From positions 1-16,255 of the forward strand of contig JAKUTI010000032.1 of the NCBI GenBank assembly GCA_022448765.1: DNA of 16,255 nucleotides, given 5' to 3'. The position numbers and the translations under genes were made by a program. Source of the stretch: Pseudomonadales bacterium. Lineage in GTDB: Bacteria; Pseudomonadota; Gammaproteobacteria; Pseudomonadales; Azotimanducaceae. The notes below the pieces were generated by a model. That model ran no database searches and was not told where the DNA came from. It saw only the letters and a program-made list of their open reading frames with translations. This document shows positions 6,744-13,919 of the stretch, in pieces; the first letter of the stretch is position 1, and each line of letters begins with the position of its first letter.

Positions 6744-7014
6744 GATGTCCGTGCGCAAGAATCGTGTAGTTTCTGGTGTAGTGGTCTCGACTAGGATGGA
6801 CAAGACTGTGGTTGTTCGAATCGAACGCCAGGTGAAGCACCCCATCTACGGAAAATACATTCGTCGGTCGGCTAAGGTCTCTGCCCACGACGAAAACAAT
6901 GATTGCAACGTAGGTGACGTTGTCAGCGTAGTTGAAACACGGCCTCTTTCGAAAACAAAAAGCTGGCGTCTTGAATCCATTGACAAGTCTGCTAGCGGAG
7001 AAGATGCAGAGTGA
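6736..7014 (+). CDS. rpsQ: 30S ribosomal protein S17
   Basis: S17 is a primary 16S rRNA binder with an OB fold. The 92-residue product carries VVVRIERQVKHPIYGKYIRR and CNVGDVVSVVETRPLSKTKSW, the family core. AGGGAG at 6723-6728 favours the ATG at 6736 over the one three codons later. It is a few residues longer than E. coli S17 (84) at both ends. Its stop overlaps the rplN start by four bases, so no spc promoter of the E. coli kind can lie in an intergenic space here. Confidence 0.96.
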   Translation: MSEMSVRKNRVVSGVVVSTRMDKTVVVRIERQVKHPIYGKYIRRSAKVSAHDENNDCNVGDVVSVVETRPLSKTKSWRLESIDKSASGEDAE

Positions 7015-7379
7015 TTCAGGCAGAAACAATGCTCGAAATCGCGGATAACAGTGGCGCAAGGCGTGTTCAGTGCATAAAGGTGCTCGGTGGTTCGCACCGT
7101 CGTTATGCTGGAATTGGGGATGTCATCAAAGTTGCGGTCAAAGAAGCGATCCCACGGGGCAGAGTTAGTAAAGGGCAGGTAATGGATGCCGTAGTTGTCC
7201 GCACTAAGAAGGGAGTACGACGAGGCGACGGCTCGCTGATTCGTTTTGATCAGAACGCAGCGGTGCTATTAAACCCGCAGCTTCAGCCAATCGGCACACG
7301 GATTTTTGGTCCCGTTACGAGAGAGCTTCGGACGGAACATTTCATGCGAATTATTTCGCTGGCTCCTGAAGTGTTGTAA
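7011..7379 (+). CDS. rplN: 50S ribosomal protein L14
   Basis: L14 is at the subunit interface, forms bridge B8 with 16S rRNA and is the site where the silencing factor RsfS binds. The 122-residue product starts MIQAETMLEIADNSGARRVQ and keeps RTKKGVRRGDGS and the C-terminal SLAPEVL. Start is GTG in a GTGA overlap with rpsQ, with GGAG at 6997-7000. In E. coli this gene begins the separate spc operon; here it is fused to the S10 unit. Confidence 0.97.
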   Translation: MIQAETMLEIADNSGARRVQCIKVLGGSHRRYAGIGDVIKVAVKEAIPRGRVSKGQVMDAVVVRTKKGVRRGDGSLIRFDQNAAVLLNPQLQPIGTRIFGPVTRELRTEHFMRIISLAPEVL

Positions 7380-7392
7380 GACGGTACGAAGG

Positions 7393-7707
7393 ATGAGAAA
7401 AGTACGAAAAGAAGACGAAGTTATCGTCATTGCCGGTCGAGATAAGGGTAAGCGGGGAGCGATAATCGAAATACTAGCCGACGATCGTGTGGTGGTTTCC
7501 GGCGTGAACTTAGTAAAGAAACATCAACGTGGAAATCCACAGTCCGGTGAACGTGGAGGTATCGTCGATCAGGAAGCGCCAATACACGCATCTAACATAT
7601 CGATATTCAACGATTCGACCAATGCGGCCGATCGCGTTGGTATTACAACGGTAGATGGCAAGAAGGTTAGAGTTTTTAAGTCAGATGGTCGATTAATTGA
7701 CGAATAG
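7393..7707 (+). CDS. rplX: 50S ribosomal protein L24
   Basis: L24 is one of the two proteins that start 50S assembly and sits at the tunnel exit. ATG 7393 gives 104 residues, the same as E. coli, with the KOW motif in MRKVRKEDEVIVIAGRDKGK near the N-terminus and VNLVKKHQRG after it. The frame is open further upstream (7306), but that part overlaps rplN in another frame and does not resemble L24. The stop codon abuts the rplE start directly. Confidence 0.96.
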   Translation: MRKVRKEDEVIVIAGRDKGKRGAIIEILADDRVVVSGVNLVKKHQRGNPQSGERGGIVDQEAPIHASNISIFNDSTNAADRVGITTVDGKKVRVFKSDGRLIDE

Positions 7708-8247
7708 ATGAACACGTTACAAGAAAAGTATGTTCAGGAAATTCGTCCGGCACTCCAGGAGCGATACGGTTATAGCTCTCCCATGCAAGTGCCGTCCCTT
7801 ATCAAGGTAACCCTTAATATGGGCGTTGGCGAAGCTCTTGGGGACCGTAAAGTCATGGATAATGCGGTGGGCGACCTGAGCCGAATCTCGGGACAACAGC
7901 CACTAATTACTAAAGCGAGAAAATCCGAGGCCGGATTCAAGATTCGAGAGGGCTATCCGATCGGATGTAAAGTAACCCTCCGTCGCCAACGCATGTATGA
8001 ATTTGTTGAGAGGTTGATCGGCATTGCCATTCCCCGTATGCGCGATTTTCGAGGACTAAACCCCAATGCGTTTGATGGGCGCGGCAATTTCTCAATGGGT
8101 ATTCCGGAGCAAATCGTGTTTCCCGAAATTGATTACGACCAGATCGATAAAATACGAGGTTTAGATGTGACAGTTACTAACAGTGCTGAGACGGATCAAG
8201 CCGGACTCGAGTTACTAAAGGCCTTCAATTTTCCTTTTAGGAGCTGA
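7708..8247 (+). CDS. rplE: 50S ribosomal protein L5
   Basis: L5 binds 5S rRNA with L18 and forms the central protuberance and bridge to S13. The 179-residue product matches the E. coli length and has INTKARKSEAGF-type (here ITKARKSEAGFKIREGYPIG) and GRGNFSMGIPEQIVFPEIDYD stretches. The ATG follows the rplX stop with no gap and there is no clear Shine-Dalgarno sequence, which suggests translation coupled to rplX. In E. coli the S8 repressor site covers this junction, where a short spacer exists. Confidence 0.97.
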   Translation: MNTLQEKYVQEIRPALQERYGYSSPMQVPSLIKVTLNMGVGEALGDRKVMDNAVGDLSRISGQQPLITKARKSEAGFKIREGYPIGCKVTLRRQRMYEFVERLIGIAIPRMRDFRGLNPNAFDGRGNFSMGIPEQIVFPEIDYDQIDKIRGLDVTVTNSAETDQAGLELLKAFNFPFRS

Positions 8248-8249
8248 TC

Positions 8250-8555
8250 ATGGCCAAGCTTTCAATGATCCAACGAGAAAAGAAACGTGCACGGACCGTC
8301 GCTAAATATGCGGCTAAACGTGCCGCTTTAAAGGAGATTATCAACGACCGTTCGGCAACGGATGACGAACACTGGGAAGCTCAAATACAGCTGCAAAAAT
8401 TACCCCGGAATGCGAGCCCGGTGCGACAGCAACGTCGTTGCGGAATAACGGGTAGGCCCAGGGCAGTGTACCGTAAGTTTGGACTTGCTCGCACGAAACT
8501 AAGAGAAGCCGCCATGCGGGGAGATATTCCCGGGCTGGTCAAGGCTAGCTGGTAG
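8250..8555 (+). CDS. rpsN: 30S ribosomal protein S14, zinc-free type
   Basis: S14 is a late-assembling head protein. The 101-residue product has the long, C-minus form usual in Gammaproteobacteria: it lacks the zinc-binding CxxC pairs of the short form. It starts MAKLSMIQREKKRARTVA and ends RGDIPGLVKASW. AGGAG at 8239-8243 is a good ribosome binding site. It lies two bases after rplE and four before rpsH. Confidence 0.97.
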   Translation: MAKLSMIQREKKRARTVAKYAAKRAALKEIINDRSATDDEHWEAQIQLQKLPRNASPVRQQRRCGITGRPRAVYRKFGLARTKLREAAMRGDIPGLVKASW

Positions 8556-8559
8556 TTTC

Positions 8560-8952
8560 ATGAGTTTACAAGACCCCATAGCAGACCTCCTAACGCGGAT
8601 TCGTAACGCACAATTTGCAGGTCGTACGCACGCCACCATGCCGAGTTCAAAACTCAAGATTCTGGTTTGTGATGTGCTGAAAGCCGAAGGCTATATCGTT
8701 GATTTTCGGGTGGAAGGCGATGTCAAACCCGAACTTTCGATTACGCTGAAATACCATGACGGCGCGCCTGTGATCGAAGAAATCGCTCGGGTTAGCAGAC
8801 CGGGACTAAGAATTTATCAAGATGTGGAGACCTTGCCGCAGGTGAAGGGCGGATTGGGAATTGCGATCGTAAGTACGAATAAAGGTGTTATGACCGATCG
8901 ATCTGCGCGCAAAGCGGGAGTTGGTGGTGAGGTGTTATGTACGGTTTTTTGA
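8560..8952 (+). CDS. rpsH: 30S ribosomal protein S8
   Basis: S8 binds the central domain of 16S rRNA and, in E. coli, represses the spc operon at rplE. The 130-residue product matches the usual length and begins MSLQDPIADLLTRIRNAQFA; the C-terminal part holds STNKGVMTDRSARKAGVGGE, the RNA-binding region. The Shine-Dalgarno sequence is weak (GG at 8551-8552). It sits between rpsN and rplF with very short spacers. Confidence 0.97.
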   Translation: MSLQDPIADLLTRIRNAQFAGRTHATMPSSKLKILVCDVLKAEGYIVDFRVEGDVKPELSITLKYHDGAPVIEEIARVSRPGLRIYQDVETLPQVKGGLGIAIVSTNKGVMTDRSARKAGVGGEVLCTVF

Positions 8953-8961
8953 GAGGTTGAT

Positions 8962-9489
8962 GTGTCGCGTGTAGGTAAAAGTCCCGTTGAATTGCCGGAA
9001 GGGGTTGAGGCTGAAATCACAGAAGCGGGTCTATGCGTGAAGGGTCGGAGAGGTGAATTGACCGTTCCAATAAGGGGAAATGTTGAAGTAGAACAAAACG
9101 GCAATGAATTGCTTTTCAAGGCGAATTCCCGTGAAGGATGGGCTATGGCGGGAACCACGAGAGCGCTAGTTAATAACGTGGTTCAAGGTGTTAATGATGG
9201 TTGGGAAAAGAAACTAGAGTTGATGGGCGTGGGTTATCGAGCGCAGGCTAGAGGGAGCAAATTGACTATGCAGCTAGGCTTTTCCCATCCGGTGGATTAT
9301 GAAATTCCAGCCGGCCTTGAGATTTCCACCCCCAGTCAGACGGAAATTGTGGTGAGTGGTATCGATAAACAATTAGTTGGCCAAGCATCTGCGGAGATAC
9401 GGGCGTATCGCCCGCCTGAACCATATAAGGGTAAGGGTGTTCGCTACGCGGGAGAGCGAGTGCGTCGGAAAGAAGCAAAGAAGAAGTAG
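8962..9489 (+). CDS. rplF: 50S ribosomal protein L6
   Basis: L6 lies near the factor-binding site of the large subunit and is made of two related domains. The 175-residue product (E. coli 177) starts MSRVGKSPVELPEGVEAEI and ends in the family tail AYRPPEPYKGKGVRYAGE with a basic finish. The start is GTG at 8962, with GAGAGG at 8951-8956; an ATG two bases earlier is out of frame. The N-terminal half is somewhat more diverged than the C-terminal half, as usual. Confidence 0.97.
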   Translation: MSRVGKSPVELPEGVEAEITEAGLCVKGRRGELTVPIRGNVEVEQNGNELLFKANSREGWAMAGTTRALVNNVVQGVNDGWEKKLELMGVGYRAQARGSKLTMQLGFSHPVDYEIPAGLEISTPSQTEIVVSGIDKQLVGQASAEIRAYRPPEPYKGKGVRYAGERVRRKEAKKK

Positions 9490-9491
9490 CA

Positions 9492-9842
9492 GTGAACTCA
9501 AAAATAAAATCGCGAATTAGGCGAGCCCGAAAGGGGCGTATGCGAATGCGCGAACAACTTGCGACGAGATTGACCGTGCATCGCTCGGCCAAACACATTT
9601 ATGCACAGATCGTGTCACCCGAAGGGGACCGCATTCTTGCCCAAGCTTCGACGCTCGATCAGAGTTTACGTGGTGGTAGCACCGGTAATGTTGAAGCGGC
9701 CGGCAAAGTAGGAGATTTAATTGCACTAAGGGCGAGGGAGGTCGGGGTCGAGCGTGTTGCTTTCGACCGGTCCGGATATAAATACCATGGTCGTGTTAAA
9801 GCACTCGCAATGGCAGCACGGGAAGGTGGATTGGAGTTTTAG
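9492..9842 (+). CDS. rplR: 50S ribosomal protein L18
   Basis: L18 binds 5S rRNA and anchors it in the central protuberance with L5. The 116-residue product (E. coli 117) has a basic N-terminal tail, then LTVHRSAKHIYAQIVSPEGD and a C-terminal FDRSGYKYHGRVKALAMAAR. The start is GTG, two bases after the rplF stop. No strong Shine-Dalgarno sequence is visible beyond purine-rich AAGAAG, so coupling to rplF is likely. Confidence 0.97.
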   Translation: MNSKIKSRIRRARKGRMRMREQLATRLTVHRSAKHIYAQIVSPEGDRILAQASTLDQSLRGGSTGNVEAAGKVGDLIALRAREVGVERVAFDRSGYKYHGRVKALAMAAREGGLEF

Positions 9843-9844
9843 CT

Positions 9845-10348
9845 ATGGCCTATTCGGATGAAATTAAGGAAGAAGGCATCCTTGAAAAATTGGTTCAAGT
9901 TAACCGCGTGGCGAAAGTAGTTAAAGGCGGCCGAATTTTTGGTTTTACGGCGCTGACTGTTGTCGGAGATGGCGCTGGTCGAGTTGGATTTGGACGTGGT
10001 AAGGCTCGCGAAGTACCGCTGGCGATTCAAAAGGCGATGGAGGCGGCTCGGCGAGGGATGGTCGATATTGAGTTGAACGGAAATACCCTTTGGTATCCGA
10101 TTACGGCTCGTCACGGTTCATCCACTATTTACATGAAACCAGCGTCGGAAGGTACTGGCGTGATTGCAGGAGCTGCGATGCGGGCGGTTCTCGAGGCGGT
10201 TGGCGTTCGCGATGTCTTGGCAAAGTGCTATGGATCGACGAGTCCGATAAACGTTGTCCGGGCGACCTACAAAGGGCTATGTATTATGCGCTCGCCCAAC
10301 GCTGTTGCCGCGAAACGTGGCAAAACTGTTGAAGAACTGGTGGTGTAA
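9845..10348 (+). CDS. rpsE: 30S ribosomal protein S5
   Basis: S5 takes part in decoding accuracy and, with S3 and S4, the mRNA entry channel. The 167-residue product equals E. coli in length. The N-terminal double-stranded RNA binding domain includes VNRVAKVVKGGRIFGFTAL, the loop where spectinomycin resistance mutations arise, followed by GFGRGKAREVPLAIQKAM; the C-terminal domain has ASEGTGVIAGAAMRAVLE. GGAG at 9833-9836 is well spaced to the ATG. Confidence 0.97.
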   Translation: MAYSDEIKEEGILEKLVQVNRVAKVVKGGRIFGFTALTVVGDGAGRVGFGRGKAREVPLAIQKAMEAARRGMVDIELNGNTLWYPITARHGSSTIYMKPASEGTGVIAGAAMRAVLEAVGVRDVLAKCYGSTSPINVVRATYKGLCIMRSPNAVAAKRGKTVEELVV

Positions 10349-10352
10349 AGTC

Positions 10353-10541
10353 ATGGCGGCTAAGAACGTGACGATCAAACTTGTTAAGAGCCCTGCGGGT
10401 CGTTTAAAGAAGCAAAAGGCGTGTGTCGCTGGTCTCGGCTTAAGGCGCATTGGCGATGAAGTTGTACTTGAAGATACTGAATCGGTTCGTGGGATGATCA
10501 ACAAAATCGATCACTTGATTCAGGTTGATGGCGGACATTAG
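10353..10541 (+). CDS. rpmD: 50S ribosomal protein L30
   Basis: L30 is a small large-subunit protein that contacts 23S rRNA. ATG 10353 gives 62 residues, with GLGLRRIGDEVVLEDTESVRG and GMINKIDHLIQV as in the family (E. coli 59). The frame is open upstream to 10254, but that part lies within rpsE in another frame and is unrelated to L30. The ribosome binding site is weak and the gene follows rpsE by four bases. Confidence 0.95.
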   Translation: MAAKNVTIKLVKSPAGRLKKQKACVAGLGLRRIGDEVVLEDTESVRGMINKIDHLIQVDGGH

Positions 10542-10551
10542 GGGTAAATTA

Positions 10552-10992
10552 GTGAAGCTAAACGACATTAATCCCCCTCGCGCGAGCCGGAAGCGGCGCA
10601 AGCGATTAGGTCGGGGCATATCGGCCGGGCAGGGGAAAACCTGTGGGCGGGGTCACAAAGGGCAAAAGTCACGTTCCGGGGGGAAAGTAAGAATTGGTTT
10701 TGAGGGAGGCCAGCTCCCTCTTCAACGACGAATCCCAAGATTTGGATTTCGTTCGAGGATAGGAGCGGTCACGGCTGAAGTTCGGGTGGGTGAACTTGAC
10801 AGAGTAATCGGCGACGAAGTCACACTCGAATCACTTAAAGCTGCGAACATCGTGGCAAAACAGGTGAAACGTGCGCGGGTCTTCCTGTCTGGGGAGATCC
10901 ATCGCGCGATGACGATAAAGGGGGTCGCTTTAACCCGAGGTGCCCGAGCCGCCGTTGAGAAGGCTGGTGGAACAATCGAGGAAGAGCTTTAG
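10552..10992 (+). CDS. rplO: 50S ribosomal protein L15
   Basis: L15 is a late-assembly protein that reaches deep into 23S rRNA through an extended N-terminal arm. I choose GTG 10552 because the product then starts MKLNDINPP, as in E. coli (MRLNTLSPA), and AGGGG at 10540-10544 is correctly spaced. In-frame ATG 10528 and TTG 10525 would add residues not seen in the family and overlap rpmD. The 146 residues include RLGRGISAGQGKTCGRGHKG and FEGGQLPLQRRIPRFGF. Its stop is 18 bases before secY. Confidence 0.93.
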   Translation: MKLNDINPPRASRKRRKRLGRGISAGQGKTCGRGHKGQKSRSGGKVRIGFEGGQLPLQRRIPRFGFRSRIGAVTAEVRVGELDRVIGDEVTLESLKAANIVAKQVKRARVFLSGEIHRAMTIKGVALTRGARAAVEKAGGTIEEEL

Positions 10993-11010
10993 CTTCTAGC
11001 GCTGCAAATA

Positions 11011-12336
11011 ATGGCAACTACCACACAAGGACTAGCCGGTGTTGAATCGGGCCTCTCGGAGCTGCGCAGCCGGCTGTTCTTTGTATTTTTTGCGCTCCTC
11101 GTATACCGAATTGGCACCCATATTCCGGTGCCTGGGATTAACCCCGATCAATTACGCAGTCTGTTTGAGGCTAATCAGGGTGGGATCCTGGATGTCTTTA
11201 ACATGTTTTCAGGCGGTGCACTGGAGCGAATGAGTATCCTCGCGCTAGGCCCCATGCCATACATTACCTCAAGCATCATCATGAATCTGATGACCATGAT
11301 GTATCCGTCGCTCAATCAGTTACGAAAGGAAGGCGACGCAGGACGACGGAAGATTACGCAATACACACGATACGGAACCGTACTGATAGGCCTTGTGCAG
11401 GGTACGGCTCTAACAGGTACTCTAGTTGGACAAGGATTGGCATTTAGTCCCGGTCCGGGATTCTATTTCGTCTCGATTACGACGCTAGTCACTGGCGCAT
11501 TATTTGTCATGTGGCTTGGCGAGCAGATCACTGAACGCGGGGTCGGTAATGGCATTTCCTTGCTTATATTCTCCGGCATTGTTTCTGGTTTTCCGTCCGC
11601 GGTTGGCCAAGCGTTCGAAGCGGCGAGACAAGGGGATATCAACATTGTCGTCTTGCTTTTGATTGGAGCCATTGCGTTCTTGATTGTGGGCTTTGTAGTG
11701 TTCATCGAGCGAGGCCAACGTCGTATCACTGTCAATTACGCAAAGCGTCAACAGGGGCGTCGCCTATACCAAGCGCAGACGAGCCATCTACCGCTCAAAA
11801 TAAACATGGCTGGAGTAATACCAGCGATTTTTGCTAGTAGTTTGATAATGGCGCCATCCTCCATCGCGCAATGGTTTGGACAAAGCCCTGGTTGGAACTG
11901 GTTACAAGACATTTCGTTGTTCTTAACACCGGGGCAGCCTCTATACATCCTCGTTTTTGCTGCCGGGATTATCTTTTTTAGTTTTTTCTATACAGCCATC
12001 CAGTTTGATCCGAAGGACATGTCGGACAATCTGAAACGACAAGGGGCATACATCCCCGGCATACGCCCCGGTCAGCAAACGGCTAAGTATCTTGACGACG
12101 TGATGACCCGCTTAACGGTTTTTGGAGCATTGTACGTAACAGCCGTATGCCTACTACCCGAATTGATGATTGTTTTTTTTAATATCAGTTTTCAGCTCGG
12201 TGGGACTGCTTTGCTCATCGTGGTTGTTGTCGCAATGGATTTCATGTCGCAAGTACAGTCACATCTGATGTCGAGCCAATATGCGAAATTGATGGAAAAA
12301 TCCAATTTAAAGGGATACGGGAAACAACCTCGGTGA
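11011..12336 (+). CDS. secY: Protein translocase subunit SecY
   Basis: SecY is the ten-helix channel of the SecYEG translocon in the inner membrane; it exports unfolded proteins with SecA and inserts membrane proteins with the ribosome. The 441-residue product (E. coli 443) has repeated hydrophobic segments, the plug-region pattern FNMFSGGALERMSILALG, the loop ERGQRRITVNYAKRQQGRR from residue 233 and the C5 loop PGIRPGQQTAKY near 349-360 that contacts SecA. It ends NLKGYGKQPR, close to the E. coli end. No Shine-Dalgarno sequence is visible before the ATG. The partner secE is not in this window. Confidence 0.98.
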   Translation: MATTTQGLAGVESGLSELRSRLFFVFFALLVYRIGTHIPVPGINPDQLRSLFEANQGGILDVFNMFSGGALERMSILALGPMPYITSSIIMNLMTMMYPSLNQLRKEGDAGRRKITQYTRYGTVLIGLVQGTALTGTLVGQGLAFSPGPGFYFVSITTLVTGALFVMWLGEQITERGVGNGISLLIFSGIVSGFPSAVGQAFEAARQGDINIVVLLLIGAIAFLIVGFVVFIERGQRRITVNYAKRQQGRRLYQAQTSHLPLKINMAGVIPAIFASSLIMAPSSIAQWFGQSPGWNWLQDISLFLTPGQPLYILVFAAGIIFFSFFYTAIQFDPKDMSDNLKRQGAYIPGIRPGQQTAKYLDDVMTRLTVFGALYVTAVCLLPELMIVFFNISFQLGGTALLIVVVVAMDFMSQVQSHLMSSQYAKLMEKSNLKGYGKQPR

Positions 12337-12351
12337 TAAGAGTTGAAAATC

Positions 12352-12468
12352 GTGAAAGTTAGAGCATCCGTCAAGAAAATGTGCAGGGATTGTAAGATCG
12401 TTCGCCGAAAAGGCACCGTACGTGTTATTTGCAAGACAGAACCAAGGCATAAACAGAGGCAGGGATAG
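12352..12468 (+). CDS. rpmJ: 50S ribosomal protein L36, zinc-binding type
   Basis: This 38-residue protein is read from GTG 12352 to TAG 12466-12468. It starts MKVRASVKKMCRDCKIVRRK and ends RHKQRQG, almost identical in pattern to E. coli L36. It keeps the zinc ligands Cys11, Cys14, Cys27 and His33. AAGAG at 12338-12342 may be the ribosome binding site. In E. coli it is the last gene of the spc operon with a clear gap before rpsM; here only two bases separate them. Confidence 0.95.
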   Translation: MKVRASVKKMCRDCKIVRRKGTVRVICKTEPRHKQRQG

Positions 12469-12470
12469 AG

Positions 12471-12827
12471 ATGGCTCGAATCGCAGGAATAAATATTCCG
12501 GATAATCGTCACGCAGTAATTTCGCTGACGTACATATATGGCATTGGGGTAAGCGCCGCACGGAAGATTTGTAGTAGTGCGGGAGTCGACCCTACCTCTC
12601 GTGTTCAGGATCTCTCAGAGAGCGATCTTGATGCGCTGCGCAATGAACTCAACAAGTTTCAGGTCGAAGGCGACTTGAGACGAGAAGAATCGATGCATAT
12701 AAAACGTCTGATGGACTTGGGTTGTACGCGGGGAATTCGACATCGGCGAGGTCTGCCGGTCCGCGGCCAGCGCACTCGTACCAATGCGCGGACGCGCAAA
12801 GGTGCTAAACGTCTTGTAAGGAACTAG
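12471..12827 (+). CDS. rpsM: 30S ribosomal protein S13
   Basis: S13 lies at the top of the 30S head, touches the P-site tRNA and forms bridges with L5. The 118-residue product equals E. coli in length; it begins MARIAGINIPDNRHAVISL, has the helical YIYGIGVSAARKI segment and a basic tail RGQRTRTNARTRKGAKR that extends toward the tRNAs. AGGG at 12461-12464 within the end of rpmJ is the ribosome binding site. In E. coli this gene opens the alpha operon. Confidence 0.97.
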   Translation: MARIAGINIPDNRHAVISLTYIYGIGVSAARKICSSAGVDPTSRVQDLSESDLDALRNELNKFQVEGDLRREESMHIKRLMDLGCTRGIRHRRGLPVRGQRTRTNARTRKGAKRLVRN

Positions 12828-12829
12828 GC

Positions 12830-13222
12830 ATGGCTGAGACCGAGATACAACCGGTAAAAAAAGGCAAGAGGACGGTAGCAGATGGCGTTGCCCACGTGCA
12901 TGCATCATTTAACAATACGATAATTACCATTACAGATAGACAAGGAAACGCTTTGGGTTGGGCGACGGCTGGTGGTTCCGGATTCCGGGGCTCGAGGAAG
13001 AGCACACCTTTTGCGGCTCAAGTTGCCGCTGAACGGGTCGCGCTAGCGACGATAGAATCCTATGGTATGAGTAGTGTAGATGTTCTAATCAAGGGACCAG
13101 GTCCAGGACGGGAGTCGGCTGTTCGTGCGATGAATAGTGCGGGCTTGAAAATTAATTCCATCTCCGATGTGACGCCTATTCCTCACAATGGTTGTCGTCC
13201 GCCAAAGAAAAGACGCGTTTAG
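12830..13222 (+). CDS. rpsK: 30S ribosomal protein S11
   Basis: S11 is part of the 30S platform near the E site and the Shine-Dalgarno helix. The 130-residue product (E. coli 129) has VAHVHASFNNTIITITDRQG, then GWATAGGSGFRGSRKSTPFA and the C-terminal PHNGCRPPKKRRV. The first dozen residues are variable, as usual in the family. It starts two bases after rpsM. Confidence 0.97.
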   Translation: MAETEIQPVKKGKRTVADGVAHVHASFNNTIITITDRQGNALGWATAGGSGFRGSRKSTPFAAQVAAERVALATIESYGMSSVDVLIKGPGPGRESAVRAMNSAGLKINSISDVTPIPHNGCRPPKKRRV

Positions 13223-13237
13223 GGAAAAGAATTAACC

Positions 13238-13861
13238 ATGGCTAGATACCTAGGACCCAAGCTGAAGCTATCCCGTAGGGAAGGCACGGATTTGTTTTTG
13301 AAAAGCGGGGTGCGATCGCTGGATTCGAAGTGTCGCGCCGAAACGATACCGGGCCAACATGGCTCTGCGCGGCGCCAGCGGATGAGCGACTACGCAGTCC
13401 AGTTGCGAGAGAAACAAAAAGTTCGGCGTATGTATGGAGTGCTCGAAAAGCAATTCCGCAACTATTACAAGAAAGCAGACGGCCAGAAAGGAGCGACCGG
13501 CGAGAATCTTTTGCGTCTTCTCGAAGGTCGGTTGGATAATGTGGTTTATCGCATTGGCTTTGGGTCCACAAGAGCCGAATCTCGTCAACTTATTTCGCAT
13601 AAAGCGATCCTTGTCAATGGAGATAACGTCAATATTGCGTCGTATCAGGTAAGTCCAAATGATGTCGTGTCCGTTCGTGAGCAAGCGAAGGGTCAACTCA
13701 GAATACAATCGGCAATGGAGCTAGCGGCGCAAAGAGGCGTTGTCGAATGGGTGGACGTAAATATCGAAAAGATGGAAGGTGTATTTAAACGTCGTCCAGA
13801 TCGGTCGGAATTACCTTCAGAAATCAACGAGAATCTTATCGTGGAGCTTTACTCGAAGTAA
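13238..13861 (+). CDS. rpsD: 30S ribosomal protein S4
   Basis: S4 nucleates 30S assembly on the 5' domain of 16S rRNA, takes part in antitermination and, in E. coli, represses the alpha operon. The 207-residue product (E. coli 206) begins MARYLGPKLKLSRREGTDL. The S4 RNA-binding domain spans roughly residues 95-160 with RLDNVVYRIGFGSTRAESRQ and SHKAILVNG. This is the zinc-free type: the N-terminus has no CxxC cluster. AGGGAAAAG before the ATG is a plausible binding site. Confidence 0.97.
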   Translation: MARYLGPKLKLSRREGTDLFLKSGVRSLDSKCRAETIPGQHGSARRQRMSDYAVQLREKQKVRRMYGVLEKQFRNYYKKADGQKGATGENLLRLLEGRLDNVVYRIGFGSTRAESRQLISHKAILVNGDNVNIASYQVSPNDVVSVREQAKGQLRIQSAMELAAQRGVVEWVDVNIEKMEGVFKRRPDRSELPSEINENLIVELYSK

Positions 13862-13919
13862 CTTTTTCGACGAAGAGCTTCCATTTTCCATTTAGCCCCG
13901 TGCGCGGAGGAAACGACAT

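Noticed and set aside
10528..10551. An rplO start at ATG 10528
   Set aside because: GTG 10552 yields the conserved M-K-L-N start, has AGGGG at proper distance and avoids overlap with rpmD.
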